From: Planctomycetaceae bacterium
Lineage (GTDB): Bacteria > Planctomycetota > Planctomycetia > Planctomycetales > Planctomycetaceae
DNA length: 61,057 nt
Assembly: GCA_020426505.1 (NCBI GenBank)
Contig: JAGQPX010000085.1
Span: forward strand, 1-61,057
Direction: 5' to 3'
Part shown: piece by piece, positions 37,540-47,171 of the stretch
Position numbering within the stretch: position 1 is the first letter of the stretch
How the letters are laid out: each line of letters begins with the position of its first letter
Notes under the pieces: generated by a model
Seen by the model: the letters and a program-made list of their open reading frames with translations, nothing else
Databases searched by the model: none
What the model was told of the DNA's origin: nothing
Position numbers and translations under genes: made by a program

Positions 37540-39981
37540 ATGAACGTGCCTTTCGCCATCTCACCACAACGACGCACCACTCTCCCGCTACTCGCCGCCG
37601 CGGGAATCTGGATGCTCTCATTCGGAATACCTCCCTGTCTGGCAGATGACGGCGGCCAAGCCAACAGCCAGGACTTTCAGGGCATCATTCCCGACTTCAT
37701 TCCCGATGGGATCACCCCTTCGGACTTTGAAGGCCTGAACGGCAACTGGACCGAATGGGCCGATGAGACCGGCGACCTCGTCACTGATTTCTACTCGTCT
37801 GACGACCAAAGCATCTACGGTCGTCGGGCAACGCTCGATCAGATCAAGCGACGTGTTGCCACGATGAAGCGGGCACTCGACGATCCTCAATACGCTGCAA
37901 TTCATGAGAAGCTGGCAGATTTCTATTACCGGCTGGCGGCGCGCGTCGCCATCCTCGAGTCACTGCTCGACACCATCGAACTCGACCTTTCATCAGTTGG
38001 TCAGACCAACATTCATTCGGCAATCGAGCAGGTTGGACAGCGCGGAGTGGCACTGAGGGATCACCTGATGTCGATTCCTGCGGGCGATGCGTGGCTCCCG
38101 TATCTCGACCTTCCTGATCTCATCGCTGCCACAAAGAGTGACGCGGACATCGCACACACCCTCCGCCTGATCGAAGAGGTCCGGGTCAAGCTGGCGGAAC
38201 GAGTGACCTTCGGTGAGGAGCTCCGCGAATTCCTCAGCACCGAGCCGTTCCTGAACTTCGAGGACGCGTTGATGCAGACAACGTCATTCGTGGCGCTGCA
38301 GAATCCCGAGGGTTATCGCGACCAGATGCGGCAGTTGGCGTCCGACCTGATGGGCGCTATCGAGAACTATGAGGAGCAGCCGCTGACCGAACATACACGG
38401 GCGATCCGCACCTATTACGACGACATCCGCAAATTGGCACCCGATGGCGGCGCTCGTCTGACCGAGGCGATGACCCGCTTCTACCTGAACTACAACGCGC
38501 GACTCATCGTTGACGAATCGCTGGCACAGAGTCTGTTCAATGAGAGCCGATTCGAGTCTGGATTCATCAATGAGATGGTCAGTCACGCGAAGGTCACCGG
38601 CTGTCAGTGGACCAACACCGATGCCTGGATCGACTTCAAACCGAGTGACTGCGGACTCCGGTTCGACCTGGGTCTGAAGGGTTACATCCGTGCGAAGACA
38701 CAAGGGGAAACCCATCTGGCCACTGTGTACATCGCGGGGCGTCACGGATTTCATGGACAGAAGGAGATTCTCTTCGACGGCTATCATTTCCTGTGCAAAC
38801 CATCGAGAGTCAGTGTGTACGCTGCCAATCATCCGAATGGAGCCGACACTTTCCTCAGTGGCGTCCCGCTCCTTGGACCGCTGACGGAAAACATCGCCGT
38901 CAAGGAGGCTCGTAAGCAGCTGCCGGAGGCAAACGCACTCACCCGCCAGAAAATCTATCAGGAAGCCAAGCCTCGTTTTGATCAGGAAGCTGCGCAGAAC
39001 TTCGCGAAAGCAGAGTACGAGTTGGAGACGCGAGTCAATGGACCGCTTCGCCAACAGGGACTCTTCCCTGATGTGCGACAGTTTACTTCGACGGAGCACG
39101 ATGCCATGATCCGTGCTCGCATGATGGAGGGCGGGGAACTCGGAGGCTCGGCAACTTTCCCGATTCCGGTCCATCCGACTCACGGTTTGCTCATCCAGAT
39201 GCACGAGTCGCTGCTGAATAACGCGGCCCAGCGGTTCGCACTCGAAGGCAAGACCTTTACGCCGGACGAACTCCAGGCCTACGTGCAGGACAAAATCAAA
39301 GCGTTGACCGGACGCGAGACCGACCTCGGCCAAATCCTCCCTGACCCGTCGAAAAACGTCGGGACGGAAGACAGCCCGAAGATTGAGACGATCACCTTCT
39401 ACGGTGAAGACGCGATTCGCTTTGACCTGGGCGGTGGCGCGATCATCATGTATCTGCGGATCGGGCTTAATCTCGAAGGTCGTGAGCCGATCGAGCCGCA
39501 AAGCATCCGGATTGAGCTTTATCCGATGTTGAAGGACGGAAAACTGCATATCCAACCGGGCGAGACACTCGGGGTGGACGCTATCGAAGACGTCGCACCC
39601 GGCGACCGTGTCGAGCAGATCGCCCGAGCGAATGTCATGCGTTCCAAGATGCAGGACATCTTCGAGCCGACCGACGTGGACACGATCTACACGTTCGATG
39701 TCTCCAACAAGCGGCTCACTCTCGAACTGACCGACCTGAAAGTCCGTGGTGGTTGGATCAGTGCCGTCCTGACTGACGGTGTGGTCGAAGGGGGCGGACC
39801 GATGGCGACAGCCCCCATTGCTGAGCCGATCTCCCCAGCACCGCAGGTTGCTCCGGGGTTGGCTCCCGTCCCGGCACAAGAATCGAGCCCGGTCCTGCAA
39901 CTGGACGAGATCAATGGTGCGTCTCAGAAGGCGGGGAGCATCGCCTCGGAGGAAACGTTACCCGCTCCGGTTCGTCGCTGA
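37540..39981 (+). CDS. Large exported protein of unknown function
   Basis: An 813-residue protein with a clear signal peptide (TTLPLLAAAGIWMLSFGIPPCLA). The mature part is mixed helical and beta, with no motif I can name. The middle has a structured region around GYIRAKTQGETHLATVYIAGRHGFHGQKEILFDG, and the tail is Pro/Ala-rich (PISPAPQVAPGLAPVPAQ), as in many planctomycete secreted proteins. It stands alone and ends at a strong terminator. Function is unknown. Confidence 0.9.
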   Translation: MNVPFAISPQRRTTLPLLAAAGIWMLSFGIPPCLADDGGQANSQDFQGIIPDFIPDGITPSDFEGLNGNWTEWADETGDLVTDFYSSDDQSIYGRRATLDQIKRRVATMKRALDDPQYAAIHEKLADFYYRLAARVAILESLLDTIELDLSSVGQTNIHSAIEQVGQRGVALRDHLMSIPAGDAWLPYLDLPDLIAATKSDADIAHTLRLIEEVRVKLAERVTFGEELREFLSTEPFLNFEDALMQTTSFVALQNPEGYRDQMRQLASDLMGAIENYEEQPLTEHTRAIRTYYDDIRKLAPDGGARLTEAMTRFYLNYNARLIVDESLAQSLFNESRFESGFINEMVSHAKVTGCQWTNTDAWIDFKPSDCGLRFDLGLKGYIRAKTQGETHLATVYIAGRHGFHGQKEILFDGYHFLCKPSRVSVYAANHPNGADTFLSGVPLLGPLTENIAVKEARKQLPEANALTRQKIYQEAKPRFDQEAAQNFAKAEYELETRVNGPLRQQGLFPDVRQFTSTEHDAMIRARMMEGGELGGSATFPIPVHPTHGLLIQMHESLLNNAAQRFALEGKTFTPDELQAYVQDKIKALTGRETDLGQILPDPSKNVGTEDSPKIETITFYGEDAIRFDLGGGAIIMYLRIGLNLEGREPIEPQSIRIELYPMLKDGKLHIQPGETLGVDAIEDVAPGDRVEQIARANVMRSKMQDIFEPTDVDTIYTFDVSNKRLTLELTDLKVRGGWISAVLTDGVVEGGGPMATAPIAEPISPAPQVAPGLAPVPAQESSPVLQLDEINGASQKAGSIASEETLPAPVRR

Positions 39982-40011
39982 ACTGACCTGAGACGGCCCA
40001 AAGCAAGAATG

Positions 40012-40043
40012 AACCCGGTTCCCTCATGGGAGCCGGGTTTTTT
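40012..40043 (+). terminator. Rho-independent terminator
   Basis: A 12-base stem with one T-G wobble (AACCCGGTTCCC with GGGAGCCGGGTT), a four-base loop and six T residues after it. It lies 30 bases past the stop of the large exported-protein gene and is a textbook intrinsic terminator for it. Confidence 0.9.
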
Positions 40044-40064
40044 CGTTCCGGGCGACGTCGCGTC

Positions 40065-41825
40065 TCAGGCGGCTGCCGACGGAGAGTCCTCCTCCGCCTG
40101 CGATGTTTGCTCACTCGCGGACGAATCCGCGTCCGGCACATCGGCAATGGGAGTCCCCAGTGGGTCGTAAGGACACGAGGTCGCCAGACCCGCCTCCAGT
40201 TCGCTGAGCAGCTGACGAATGACCCGTTCGGCTTCGATCTTCTCCTGCAGCCAGCGGTCACGCGTGGTTCGCCACTGCGATTCGCGAGACTCGTTGACTT
40301 GCAGATCCTCTTCGAGTGCGGCTTCGCGCTGTTGAAGTTGGTCCTCTCGACGCGTGATCCAGTCCGAAAACCGTTGTCGTTCTTCCCGGAACTCCGCTGT
40401 CTGGTCCGTCAGTCGTTGTTGAACCTCATCCAGCGATTCGCGCTGCTCGTCGATCCCCGACCGGACTTGCACGAAATGTTCGTGCAACTTTGCTCGTGCC
40501 TGTTCGACGCGTTGCCTCGACGTCTCCTCGCCGAAGGTCTGTGACAGTTCGGCCCATGATTGCTCAATCGCCAGCCGCATCTCCAGCGTTTCACGATGAG
40601 ATTCCTCCAATTCGTCCCGCAGGCGGTCGAGTCGACTGCGGCGGCTGTCCAGATTCTCCGCGTGCAACGAAAGGAGTTCCTGCTGTCGCTGCATGTTCTC
40701 GCGGTGGGCATCACACTCGTGTTCCCACGCCTCACGAACACCATCCGATCTCGACTGCTCCGCAGCCCTCAACGACTCCAAAGTCTGCCGAGCCTCCGTT
40801 AGAAGGGTGTGCTCACGATCAAGTGACTCTTCCCGGTGCTCCAGCAGGTCGCGGAAGCGTCGTTGCTGACTCGCATGAAGCCTGAGACGTTCGTCGATCT
40901 CGACCTGTCGCCGATGTACGGTTTGACGTTGCTGGTCGATGTCCGTCTGCCGCTGTTCGAGTGACCGTCTCAGATTCTCAAGATGCGACTCATGGAATCT
41001 CGCCCGCTTCTCAACGTCAACCTCTTTGCGATTGAGGTCGTGCTCGCGATCCTCGAGGTCTGCGAGTCGTTGCTGACGCAGATCGATTAACTCGTCTGAA
41101 AGTACAGCCAATTGGTTCTCGTAAGAAACCTTCTCCTCGTTGAATGCCTGTTGGATGCGCTGTTGCTCCTCATCCCACCACTGACGCTTCTCCAGAATCT
41201 CATGTTCGAGCTTGGCGAGTTCCCGCTCCAACGTTTCGGTTCGCTCGGTTCGGTCCTTCTCGAGTTCCTCGTCCATGTTGGCGAGGGCGATCCTGCGGAG
41301 TTCCTCATGCTCGGCGACCCGACGCTCGAACGCGGCTCTCTCCTGGGCAAGTACGTCGCGTTCGACCTCGAGTTGGGCTGCGACTTCGGTTTCGAGTCTT
41401 GATTTCGTCGCCGCCACTTCGGCCTGTTCGGCACGCAGGGCCTCCTGCTGAGCCCGGACCTCACGTCCTTCGTTCTGCCACTCGGCCAGCTTCTCTGCGA
41501 ACTCGTTTTCGCGTCGGACGACTGCTTCCTCACGTTCCCGAAGTTCGTCCTCGGATTGCTGCGCGGCAAGTCTCAGTCGACGGCGCTCCTGGTCGAGCGC
41601 CGAGAGTTGTGCGTTGACGTTCTGCTCACGCCGGTCGAGTTCCGCAAGCTGCGACCTCAGATGAACGATGAACTCACCCGCACGTTGAGCAACCTCCGCA
41701 TCGCGACTGCCTGCAGACCGGGCAGATGAGATCAGTCCGTCGATCGACGCAGTAGTTTCAGAGGCTGGGGTCGAGAACGAGTCATCCGCCCAAGGCTCCC
41801 GACTCGTTCGAGGGTCGTCGCTCAT
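40065..41825 (-). CDS. Long coiled-coil protein
   Basis: A 586-residue cytoplasmic protein that is almost entirely coiled coil from residue about 50 to 545: dense Glu/Arg/Gln/Leu with recurring patterns such as LEREQ, REEAVVRRENEFAEKLAEW and HREESLDREHTLLTEARQTLESL. The last 40 residues are acidic and unstructured (EQTSQAEEDSPS). It has no ATPase motif, so it is not SMC or RecN. A filament-forming or scaffolding role, as for crescentin-like proteins, is possible but unproven. Start ATG at 41825. Confidence 0.88.
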   Translation of the reverse strand: MSDDPRTSREPWADDSFSTPASETTASIDGLISSARSAGSRDAEVAQRAGEFIVHLRSQLAELDRREQNVNAQLSALDQERRRLRLAAQQSEDELREREEAVVRRENEFAEKLAEWQNEGREVRAQQEALRAEQAEVAATKSRLETEVAAQLEVERDVLAQERAAFERRVAEHEELRRIALANMDEELEKDRTERTETLERELAKLEHEILEKRQWWDEEQQRIQQAFNEEKVSYENQLAVLSDELIDLRQQRLADLEDREHDLNRKEVDVEKRARFHESHLENLRRSLEQRQTDIDQQRQTVHRRQVEIDERLRLHASQQRRFRDLLEHREESLDREHTLLTEARQTLESLRAAEQSRSDGVREAWEHECDAHRENMQRQQELLSLHAENLDSRRSRLDRLRDELEESHRETLEMRLAIEQSWAELSQTFGEETSRQRVEQARAKLHEHFVQVRSGIDEQRESLDEVQQRLTDQTAEFREERQRFSDWITRREDQLQQREAALEEDLQVNESRESQWRTTRDRWLQEKIEAERVIRQLLSELEAGLATSCPYDPLGTPIADVPDADSSASEQTSQAEEDSPSAAA

Positions 41826-41916
41826 CGTGGGAATCCTTTCCCAATCGGAAACGCACGGCTGTCACATCAGCCAATGCCGCCCGATCCATCGGCACGGCAT
41901 GATCGCTTAACGGTCA

Positions 41917-42246
41917 TCAACCAATGTGCTTGTCGAGCAGGGCAGCCAGTTGCTCCTTCGGCTGCAAGCCGCTCACACGCTCGACCACTTCACCCCCCTT
42001 GAACAGCATCAAGGTCGGGATCGCGCTGATCTGGTGTTCGACGGCCACCTGACGGCTGTCGTCCGTATTGACCTTGCCGACCTTCACCTTGCCTGAGTAA
42101 TCCTCGGCAAGCTCGTCGATCGTCGGAGCGAGCATCTTGCAGGGGCCGCACCACGGCGCCCAGAAGTCCACCAGCACCGGCTGATCCGTTTCACTGAGGG
42201 TCGACTGAAAATTCTGATCGTTCAGTTCCAAAACGTTGTCCGACAT
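41917..42246 (-). CDS. trxA: Thioredoxin
   Basis: A 109-residue thioredoxin. The active site is VDFWAPWCGPCKMLAP (WCGPC), with the cis-Pro in ISAIPTLMLF and the usual C-terminal helix. It reduces protein disulfides in the cytoplasm. The ATG at 42246 has GAGGA upstream; the frame is open to 42360 but the added residues are not thioredoxin-like. It lies between the rhomboid and coiled-coil genes on the same strand. Confidence 0.97.
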   Translation of the reverse strand: MSDNVLELNDQNFQSTLSETDQPVLVDFWAPWCGPCKMLAPTIDELAEDYSGKVKVGKVNTDDSRQVAVEHQISAIPTLMLFKGGEVVERVSGLQPKEQLAALLDKHIG

Positions 42247-42435
42247 TGTCTTTTGTCCTCTATGGAGATTCTTGGCAGGTGGCGAATTATTGAGAATTGA
42301 CAAGGATGTGTCAACGTGCCTCTGCCGCATTCCCGGGAGCATAAGTGATTTCAGGATCATGCCTTGCGACAGACGCTTGGCAGAGCAGAATCGACCTCGA
42401 CACCCTCGAAAACGTCCGGCGGGGGAATTCCACGC

Positions 42436-43650
42436 TCAGACGGGATGTCCGCTCAACTCGATCACGCCCGAATCGATTAGTTCGTGGGCGAAGGTCGAGA
42501 CCTCCTGACAGTCTTCTCGCAGGGGAGAAGCGAGCCGCTGGGGGTCGAGAGGTTCGAGCATTCGCAATGCCGCGACGGGGCGACGAAGTTGCCGCAGCAG
42601 GATGCCCGCCGTCTGAATGCGAACGCTGATGGCGTCGTCGAACCGGTTCACGTACTCGACGAGGAGCGGCACCGCATCCTGCCACATGCCTGCCCGCAAC
42701 AGTCCCTGCGTCAGGTCGTGCAGTTCAGACCTGGGCAGTTCAAAGTCCGGTGCGAGGTGACGGCGGTCGTTCAAGGTCTTGAGTGCTGCTCGTGGCTTTC
42801 CTTGTTCGAGAAGATCACGAATCCGCCCTTCAGGATTTCGCACCGCATGGGCAAGCTTCGCGGTTGGGATGCGTCGTTTTCCGGTATGACCTGTTTGTGA
42901 TGAAGGTTGAGCTGCGTCACGAAGGGCTTTCGAATGTGCCGGGTCGCAGTACCGATAAGGATCGACCGACTCAGGCGTCTTACCGGCCATCACCGAAATC
43001 AAATCCCACCCCTCGCAGTCGACAAAACCTTGCCGCAACATGGTGAGCCCCAGCCCCACACCCAGCAGTCCTCCCACAAGGTGCAGAACGGCCGCCCCCA
43101 AATGGAAACCGAACAGAAACATCGTCAGCACCTCAAACCCTAGAAGCAGGGAAGAGAAGGCGAGGATCGTCAGCTCGATCGTGCCGATCTGCATCAGCGT
43201 CACGATGGGAACGAAGTACAGCAGAATGATTTCGTTGCGGGGAGCCCATAACAGGGCGATGGCCATCACGCCGAAAATGGCAGCCGATGACCCGAGAGAC
43301 GTCCCGTGAATGTTCGACAGGCAGACCTGTTCGACACCGCACGTCATGATGCCCAGACCCAGATAGACCGCGAGAAATTTCTTCCAGCCGATCTTTCCCT
43401 CGACAACGAGACCGAAGCCCCACAGGAAAAAAATGTTCCCCAACAGATGGAGAACCCCTCCGTGTATAAACATGGAGGTCATCCATTGCAGGGGATGCAG
43501 GCCTTCTCCGTAGGTCAGCACGAACGGGTCGGCCGGGATGATCCCGAAAGCTGTCGCTACGAACACAAGAATGTTCGTCACGATGAGCGTCACCGTCGCC
43601 CACGGAAAGTGGTAGACCGGTGCGTCAGTATTGATCGGAAGCAGAAACAT
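42436..43650 (-). CDS. Rhomboid-family intramembrane serine protease
   Basis: A 404-residue protein with about six membrane helices. Rhomboid signatures are HGGVLHLLGNIFFLWGFG (His and Asn), GSSAAIFGVMA with the catalytic Ser, and the final His in HLGAAVLHLVGG. The C-terminal 170 residues are soluble and repeat-like (PRAALKTLNDRRHLAPDFELPRSELHDL), reading as a TPR-type add-on. The substrate is unknown. The ATG at 43650 begins MFLLPINTDAPVYHFP; the frame is open upstream but without family resemblance. Confidence 0.9.
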   Translation of the reverse strand: MFLLPINTDAPVYHFPWATVTLIVTNILVFVATAFGIIPADPFVLTYGEGLHPLQWMTSMFIHGGVLHLLGNIFFLWGFGLVVEGKIGWKKFLAVYLGLGIMTCGVEQVCLSNIHGTSLGSSAAIFGVMAIALLWAPRNEIILLYFVPIVTLMQIGTIELTILAFSSLLLGFEVLTMFLFGFHLGAAVLHLVGGLLGVGLGLTMLRQGFVDCEGWDLISVMAGKTPESVDPYRYCDPAHSKALRDAAQPSSQTGHTGKRRIPTAKLAHAVRNPEGRIRDLLEQGKPRAALKTLNDRRHLAPDFELPRSELHDLTQGLLRAGMWQDAVPLLVEYVNRFDDAISVRIQTAGILLRQLRRPVAALRMLEPLDPQRLASPLREDCQEVSTFAHELIDSGVIELSGHPV

Positions 43651-43801
43651 TCGCTTCCACAGATTCGGGGAATGGAGTGTCACCTTGAGGGGGGAACGGA
43701 GACCCCACATGCGGTGCCTTCCAGAATAACCGTTTGGCACAGTGAATTGACAGCCCATTCGATCAAAATGACGAATTCGAGTCACAACGGCATCCAATGC
43801 A

Positions 43802-43837
43802 AATTGCCTGCCTCTCACGGGGGAGAGACAGGCAATT
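43802..43837 (-). terminator. Hairpin downstream of pilin-like gene
   Basis: A 15-base stem (AATTGCCTGCCTCTC with one mismatch to its partner) around a six-base loop, 50 bases past the stop of the minus-strand pilin-like gene and before the rhomboid start. Only a weak T stretch follows. Confidence 0.65.
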
Positions 43838-43887
43838 GTTGGAATCGCAAAGTTCACGCAAGTGTTCGTTGACGAGGGGGATGAGTC

Positions 43888-44259
43888 TTAGCGGCCGCCA
43901 CCAAAGCCTCCGCCGCCTCCCCAGCCGCCACCGCCGCCCTTCGGGCCTTCGGCGACAGGACCGTCACAGTCGAGGTCGCACTGGTTGTTGTCACACTCGT
44001 CGCGAGAGTCGGTGAAAATCGAACCGCGTGTGTAGGCTTTCACACCGCCACCAAATTGCGCCTTCTTGGAGAAGCCGGAGAAGCAGTAGGATTGATTGAG
44101 GTTTCCGATCGCGTCACCCACGTCGTTGAGTTCCTGCACGACCGCGTGCTGGACTTCGCTGAGTCCGACGATCATGCCGATGACGAGCAGTGTCGCCACA
44201 AGCACGAGTTCCGCTGAGACGATGAATCCCGATTCATCATGGAGCAATTGTTGAAGCAT
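43888..44259 (-). CDS. Pilin-like membrane protein (paralogue 1)
   Basis: A 123-residue protein. The N-terminus DESGFIVSAELVLVATLLVIGMIVGL is a short polar leader, a Gly-Phe junction and a long hydrophobic helix with an internal Glu, the plan of type IV or Flp prepilins. Here Glu is at position +6 after the Gly, not +5. The middle helix (QHAVVQELNDVGDAIGNLNQSYCFSGF) and a Cys/Asp pair region follow, and the tail is a Gly-rich run. A paralogue lies 537 bases upstream. No secretion ATPase or prepilin peptidase gene is nearby. Confidence 0.8.
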   Translation of the reverse strand: MLQQLLHDESGFIVSAELVLVATLLVIGMIVGLSEVQHAVVQELNDVGDAIGNLNQSYCFSGFSKKAQFGGGVKAYTRGSIFTDSRDECDNNQCDLDCDGPVAEGPKGGGGGWGGGGGFGGGR

Positions 44260-44796
44260 CTGTCAGTTCCTTGAAATCAAAATGTTGAGAGGTTGTTTCC
44301 GGTGGGGTTCGAGTTGAGAAACAAGGCGGGAGGGAAGCCCGAAGGCTTCCGCCCCGCCGGGAACTCGGAAACACGATGCCTGACCCGGGATCAGCGAGTA
44401 CAGGTGTGGACGGTGTCTCACGCCGTCCCACCGCGAATTCCACATGTGTTGGGCCCGGGTGCCTGCTCGATTTGGCCCCAGCGACAGCGGTTGAGTTCGA
44501 GAGTCCTCAAGCGTCTGGGGCCGTATGAACAAAACAGTACGGACGATGTGAACAATCCGCAGGTTGCGTGCCGTTGGCGGGAACGATGGAATCGACTCAC
44601 TCAACGCAACAGGAAAAACCGTCATAACCCGTCCGCTGGGGACACGTTATGACGGTTGTCGAGATTCCACCGTCAGCCGCACTCAGCGAGCACGACCGGA
44701 TGTACCGTTTGTGACGCTTATCACTTCTTGACAGATCATGCTCAATTGTCTGAGCGCACCGGTTGTGGCGATATCGACGCAGTTGACGCCAGTGAC
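44260..44796. other. Spacer between the pilin-like paralogues
   Basis: 537 bases without a convincing gene. It contains the intrinsic terminator at 44612-44657 and, nearer the paralogue 1 gene, sequence that should hold its promoter. Two short GC-rich palindromes (CGGCGGGG area near 44350, GGGCCCGGG near 44450) are also present. Confidence 0.5.
44612..44657 (-). terminator. Rho-independent terminator for pilin-like paralogue 2
   Basis: A perfect 12-base inverted repeat (AACCGTCATAAC and its complement, 44617-44628 and 44646-44657) with a 17-base loop. On the minus strand it is followed by five T residues, so it ends transcription of the 44797-45369 gene. Confidence 0.85.
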
Positions 44797-45369
44797 TCAG
44801 TGGGCAGTACCGCCATCGGGGCAATCGACTGCTGATGGACAATCCTGGGGTGCGAGGATCGGACCAGTCGCCGCGTCACACGGGGGATCGCACGAACTGG
44901 ACGGACAGGGTCCTTCAGATTCCAGAATGATTCCTTCCTGAATGGTCGTCGATCCCGGCAGGCAAACTCCCTCCGCATCTGGCGCGACTTCGATCGTTCG
45001 CTGCTCGATGACCGTCCCCGGTTGCGAGGGTGCCTGGTATGACGGAGACGTCACGCCGTAGTCGTAGCAGCCGATCTCGACATTGCCGCGGTACTCGTCC
45101 ACCTGGTCGACAAACGCCGAGCCACGTGTGTAGTTCGCGTGCCATCCGCTACGACCGTAGGACCAACAGCCGTGCATGCCGCTGTATGAGTACGACTGAT
45201 TCAGCGAGCCAATGGCGGCTCCGACGTCCTTCAACTCAGCGACGACTGCCGTCTGCAGGCATTGAAGCCCCGTAATCAAACCGATGACGAGCAAGGTGGC
45301 AATGATGACCAGTTCGGTCGTAATGATGAAACCGTGCTCATCGTGGAGCAGTTTCTGGCAGAGATTCAT
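44797..45369 (-). CDS. Pilin-like membrane protein (paralogue 2)
   Basis: A 190-residue paralogue of the 43888-44259 product. The N-terminus DEHGFIITTELVIIATLLVIGLITGL and the following helix (QTAVVAELKDVGAAIGSLNQSYSYSG) align closely, again with Glu at +6. The extracellular part is longer: an aromatic Gly/Ser/Tyr region (HGCWSYGRSGWHANYTRGS) and a Cys-rich tail (PCPSSSCDPPCD, DCPSAVDCPDGG). The shared TRGS(I/A)F phrase shows tandem duplication. It has its own terminator, so the two genes are separately transcribed. Confidence 0.82.
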   Translation of the reverse strand: MNLCQKLLHDEHGFIITTELVIIATLLVIGLITGLQCLQTAVVAELKDVGAAIGSLNQSYSYSGMHGCWSYGRSGWHANYTRGSAFVDQVDEYRGNVEIGCYDYGVTSPSYQAPSQPGTVIEQRTIEVAPDAEGVCLPGSTTIQEGIILESEGPCPSSSCDPPCDAATGPILAPQDCPSAVDCPDGGTAH

Positions 45370-46195
45370 GACGTGATGTCCCTTCGATAGTTGGTGCGTG
45401 ATGTGGCCGTACCGCCGACCGCCGTCCCCCTCTCACAGGTGTGCCGGTCAGCGATGTTCAATTCGCCGATGGACAATGCGGTCGATTTCGACACGGAGCA
45501 CCGAACACACGGACGACCGCCGGAAGCCGAGAGACGTCCGACTCCGGACGGCTGACACCACGGGGGGAACTGACAGGTTCCCCGTGATGCAGATCAGCCG
45601 GGTGTCCGTTGTCGGGAACGTGCTCTCGGATTCGCGACAGTCTTCCGACGCTCTCGAACGCCGGAGTGGCGAGTTGTCAGATCGCCACACACGCTCTCAG
45701 TGAATTTCCGAGGGTGTCTCCACTCAGGCATCCGTGTCGCCGAGAAACCGCACAATCCCAACGATCGCGCCAATCGTTACCAACGCGGTAACCATGATGA
45801 CCGGCGTGATCGTTACATCCGGGAGATCAGGCACAAGCCGTACCACCCGACCTGTCGCGACACAGAGCAGCAGACGCCGACAACCTAAGCGCAGACGGAA
45901 TCGGTGCTTATCGAATCGTGCTGGTTTTGACGCCTCTGCCGATTCTGTGGGTTGTGTGGGTTGATCTGTTCAGTCTGCTTAGCGCGGTTGTACGGGTTAT
46001 GTCGGTTATTCCGAACATGCGGCCCAACGATCATCGCGCGTCGAATGGGAGAATGGATCACAGAGAAAACGAATCGGGTAGGCGGTAGCAGAAGCCGGTG
46101 CAGTACAACATTCCCTTGGGCGTCAAAGGCTGGTGTTTCCTGCAGGCACGCTTTACGCTGCTTCTCGTCACTCTCTCACTGAAGGATTCGCGATC
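45370..46195. other. Long intergenic region upstream of pilin-like gene
   Basis: 826 bases between divergent genes. It holds a hairpin with a seven-base CACGGGG stem (45559-45586), which could act in the leader of the pilin-like transcript, and a possible 36-residue membrane peptide at 45724-45834. No other gene is supported. Confidence 0.45.
45724..45834 (-). CDS. Possible 36-residue single-helix membrane peptide
   Basis: A GTG-started frame encodes a short polar start (PDLPDVTITP), a hydrophobic helix (VIMVTALVTIGAIVGIV) and the charged end RFLGDTDA. The helix composition and clean charge boundary suggest a real membrane peptide, upstream of and on the same strand as the pilin-like genes. 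There is no strong Shine-Dalgarno, and the frame is open further upstream. Confidence 0.3.
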   Translation of the reverse strand: MPDLPDVTITPVIMVTALVTIGAIVGIVRFLGDTDA

Positions 46196-47161
46196 ATGGC
46201 TCGATGTCTGGTGACCGGCGGTGCCGGCTTCATTGGCAGTCACCTCACCCAAAAACTGCTCGCTGACGGCCATCACGTCCGCGTTCTCGACAACCTCTCG
46301 ACCGGTCGCAGTCACAATCTCAGCGACGTCGAGGACCATGAGAATCTCACGATCCTGCGTGGCTCCATCACGGACCCCGTCCTGCTCGCAGAAGCCGTCC
46401 AGGGAACCGACGAGATCTATCACCTTGCCGCAGCGGTCGGAGTGAAACTCGTCGCGGAGGACCCGGTCCGTACGATCGAGACAAACATCTATCCAACGGA
46501 CAGTCTGTTGCGGCTCGCCGTCCAGGGAGGCCAGCGGTTCTATCTCGCCTCAACAAGCGAGGTGTACGGCAAGAACGTGAAGTCCGAATGGTGTGAGGAA
46601 GACGATCTGCAGTTCGGCCCGACCTCACGACCCCGCTGGGCGTACGGGTGCTCGAAGGCGATCGACGAGTTCCTCGCCCTCGCCTATCACCAGAAGTACG
46701 ACCTGCCCATCGTGATCGGCCGGTTCTTCAACGTCGTCGGCCCCCGCCAAGTCGGTAACTACGGGATGGTGATCCCCCGCTTCGTCGATCAGGCCCTCTC
46801 CGGCGGTCCACTCACCGTCTACGACGACGGCTCACAAGTCCGCTGCTTCGCACATGTTCGCGAGGTCGTTGACTGCGTCGTTGACCTGACCCACTGCGAT
46901 GACGCACTCGGACGCATCTTCAACATCGGCAGCGATCAACCGATCTCCATGCGGGAACTCGCCGAGCAGATCATCAGCCGCGTCGACCCGTCTGTCGAGA
47001 TTCAATACATCCCCTACCAACAGGCCTACGGCGACAACTTCGAAGACGTCAACCGCCGTGTCCCCGACGTCTCCCGCCTGCGCGAAACGATCGGTCGCAG
47101 CCCCTCCATGCCACTGGGGGACCTGCTCGACGACATTATTCGGGCCAAGCGCGAAGCATGA
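46196..47161 (+). CDS. NAD-dependent sugar epimerase/dehydratase
   Basis: A 321-residue extended SDR of the nucleotide-sugar type. The NAD site is [13 protein letters not shown] at the start; STSEVYG and the catalytic YGCSK follow, with [12 protein letters not shown] and the C-terminal [10 protein letters not shown] typical of UDP-glucose epimerase/decarboxylase relatives. The ATG at 46196 has AAGGA upstream. It is ten bases before a glycosyltransferase gene, so the pair probably makes and transfers a sugar for a surface glycan. Confidence 0.93.
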   Translation: MARCLVTGGAGFIGSHLTQKLLADGHHVRVLDNLSTGRSHNLSDVEDHENLTILRGSITDPVLLAEAVQGTDEIYHLAAAVGVKLVAEDPVRTIETNIYPTDSLLRLAVQGGQRFYLASTSEVYGKNVKSEWCEEDDLQFGPTSRPRWAYGCSKAIDEFLALAYHQKYDLPIVIGRFFNVVGPRQVGNYGMVIPRFVDQALSGGPLTVYDDGSQVRCFAHVREVVDCVVDLTHCDDALGRIFNIGSDQPISMRELAEQIISRVDPSVEIQYIPYQQAYGDNFEDVNRRVPDVSRLRETIGRSPSMPLGDLLDDIIRAKREA

Positions 47162-47171
47162 GGGACCTCGG

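Noticed and set aside
38284..39900. Long minus-strand frame, 538 aa
   Set aside because: It lies fully opposite the signal-peptide-bearing exported protein at 37540-39981 and has no domain; the long frame follows from codon bias of the sense gene.
40065..41825. SMC or RecN family protein
   Set aside because: No Walker A or B motifs at either end; only coiled coil.
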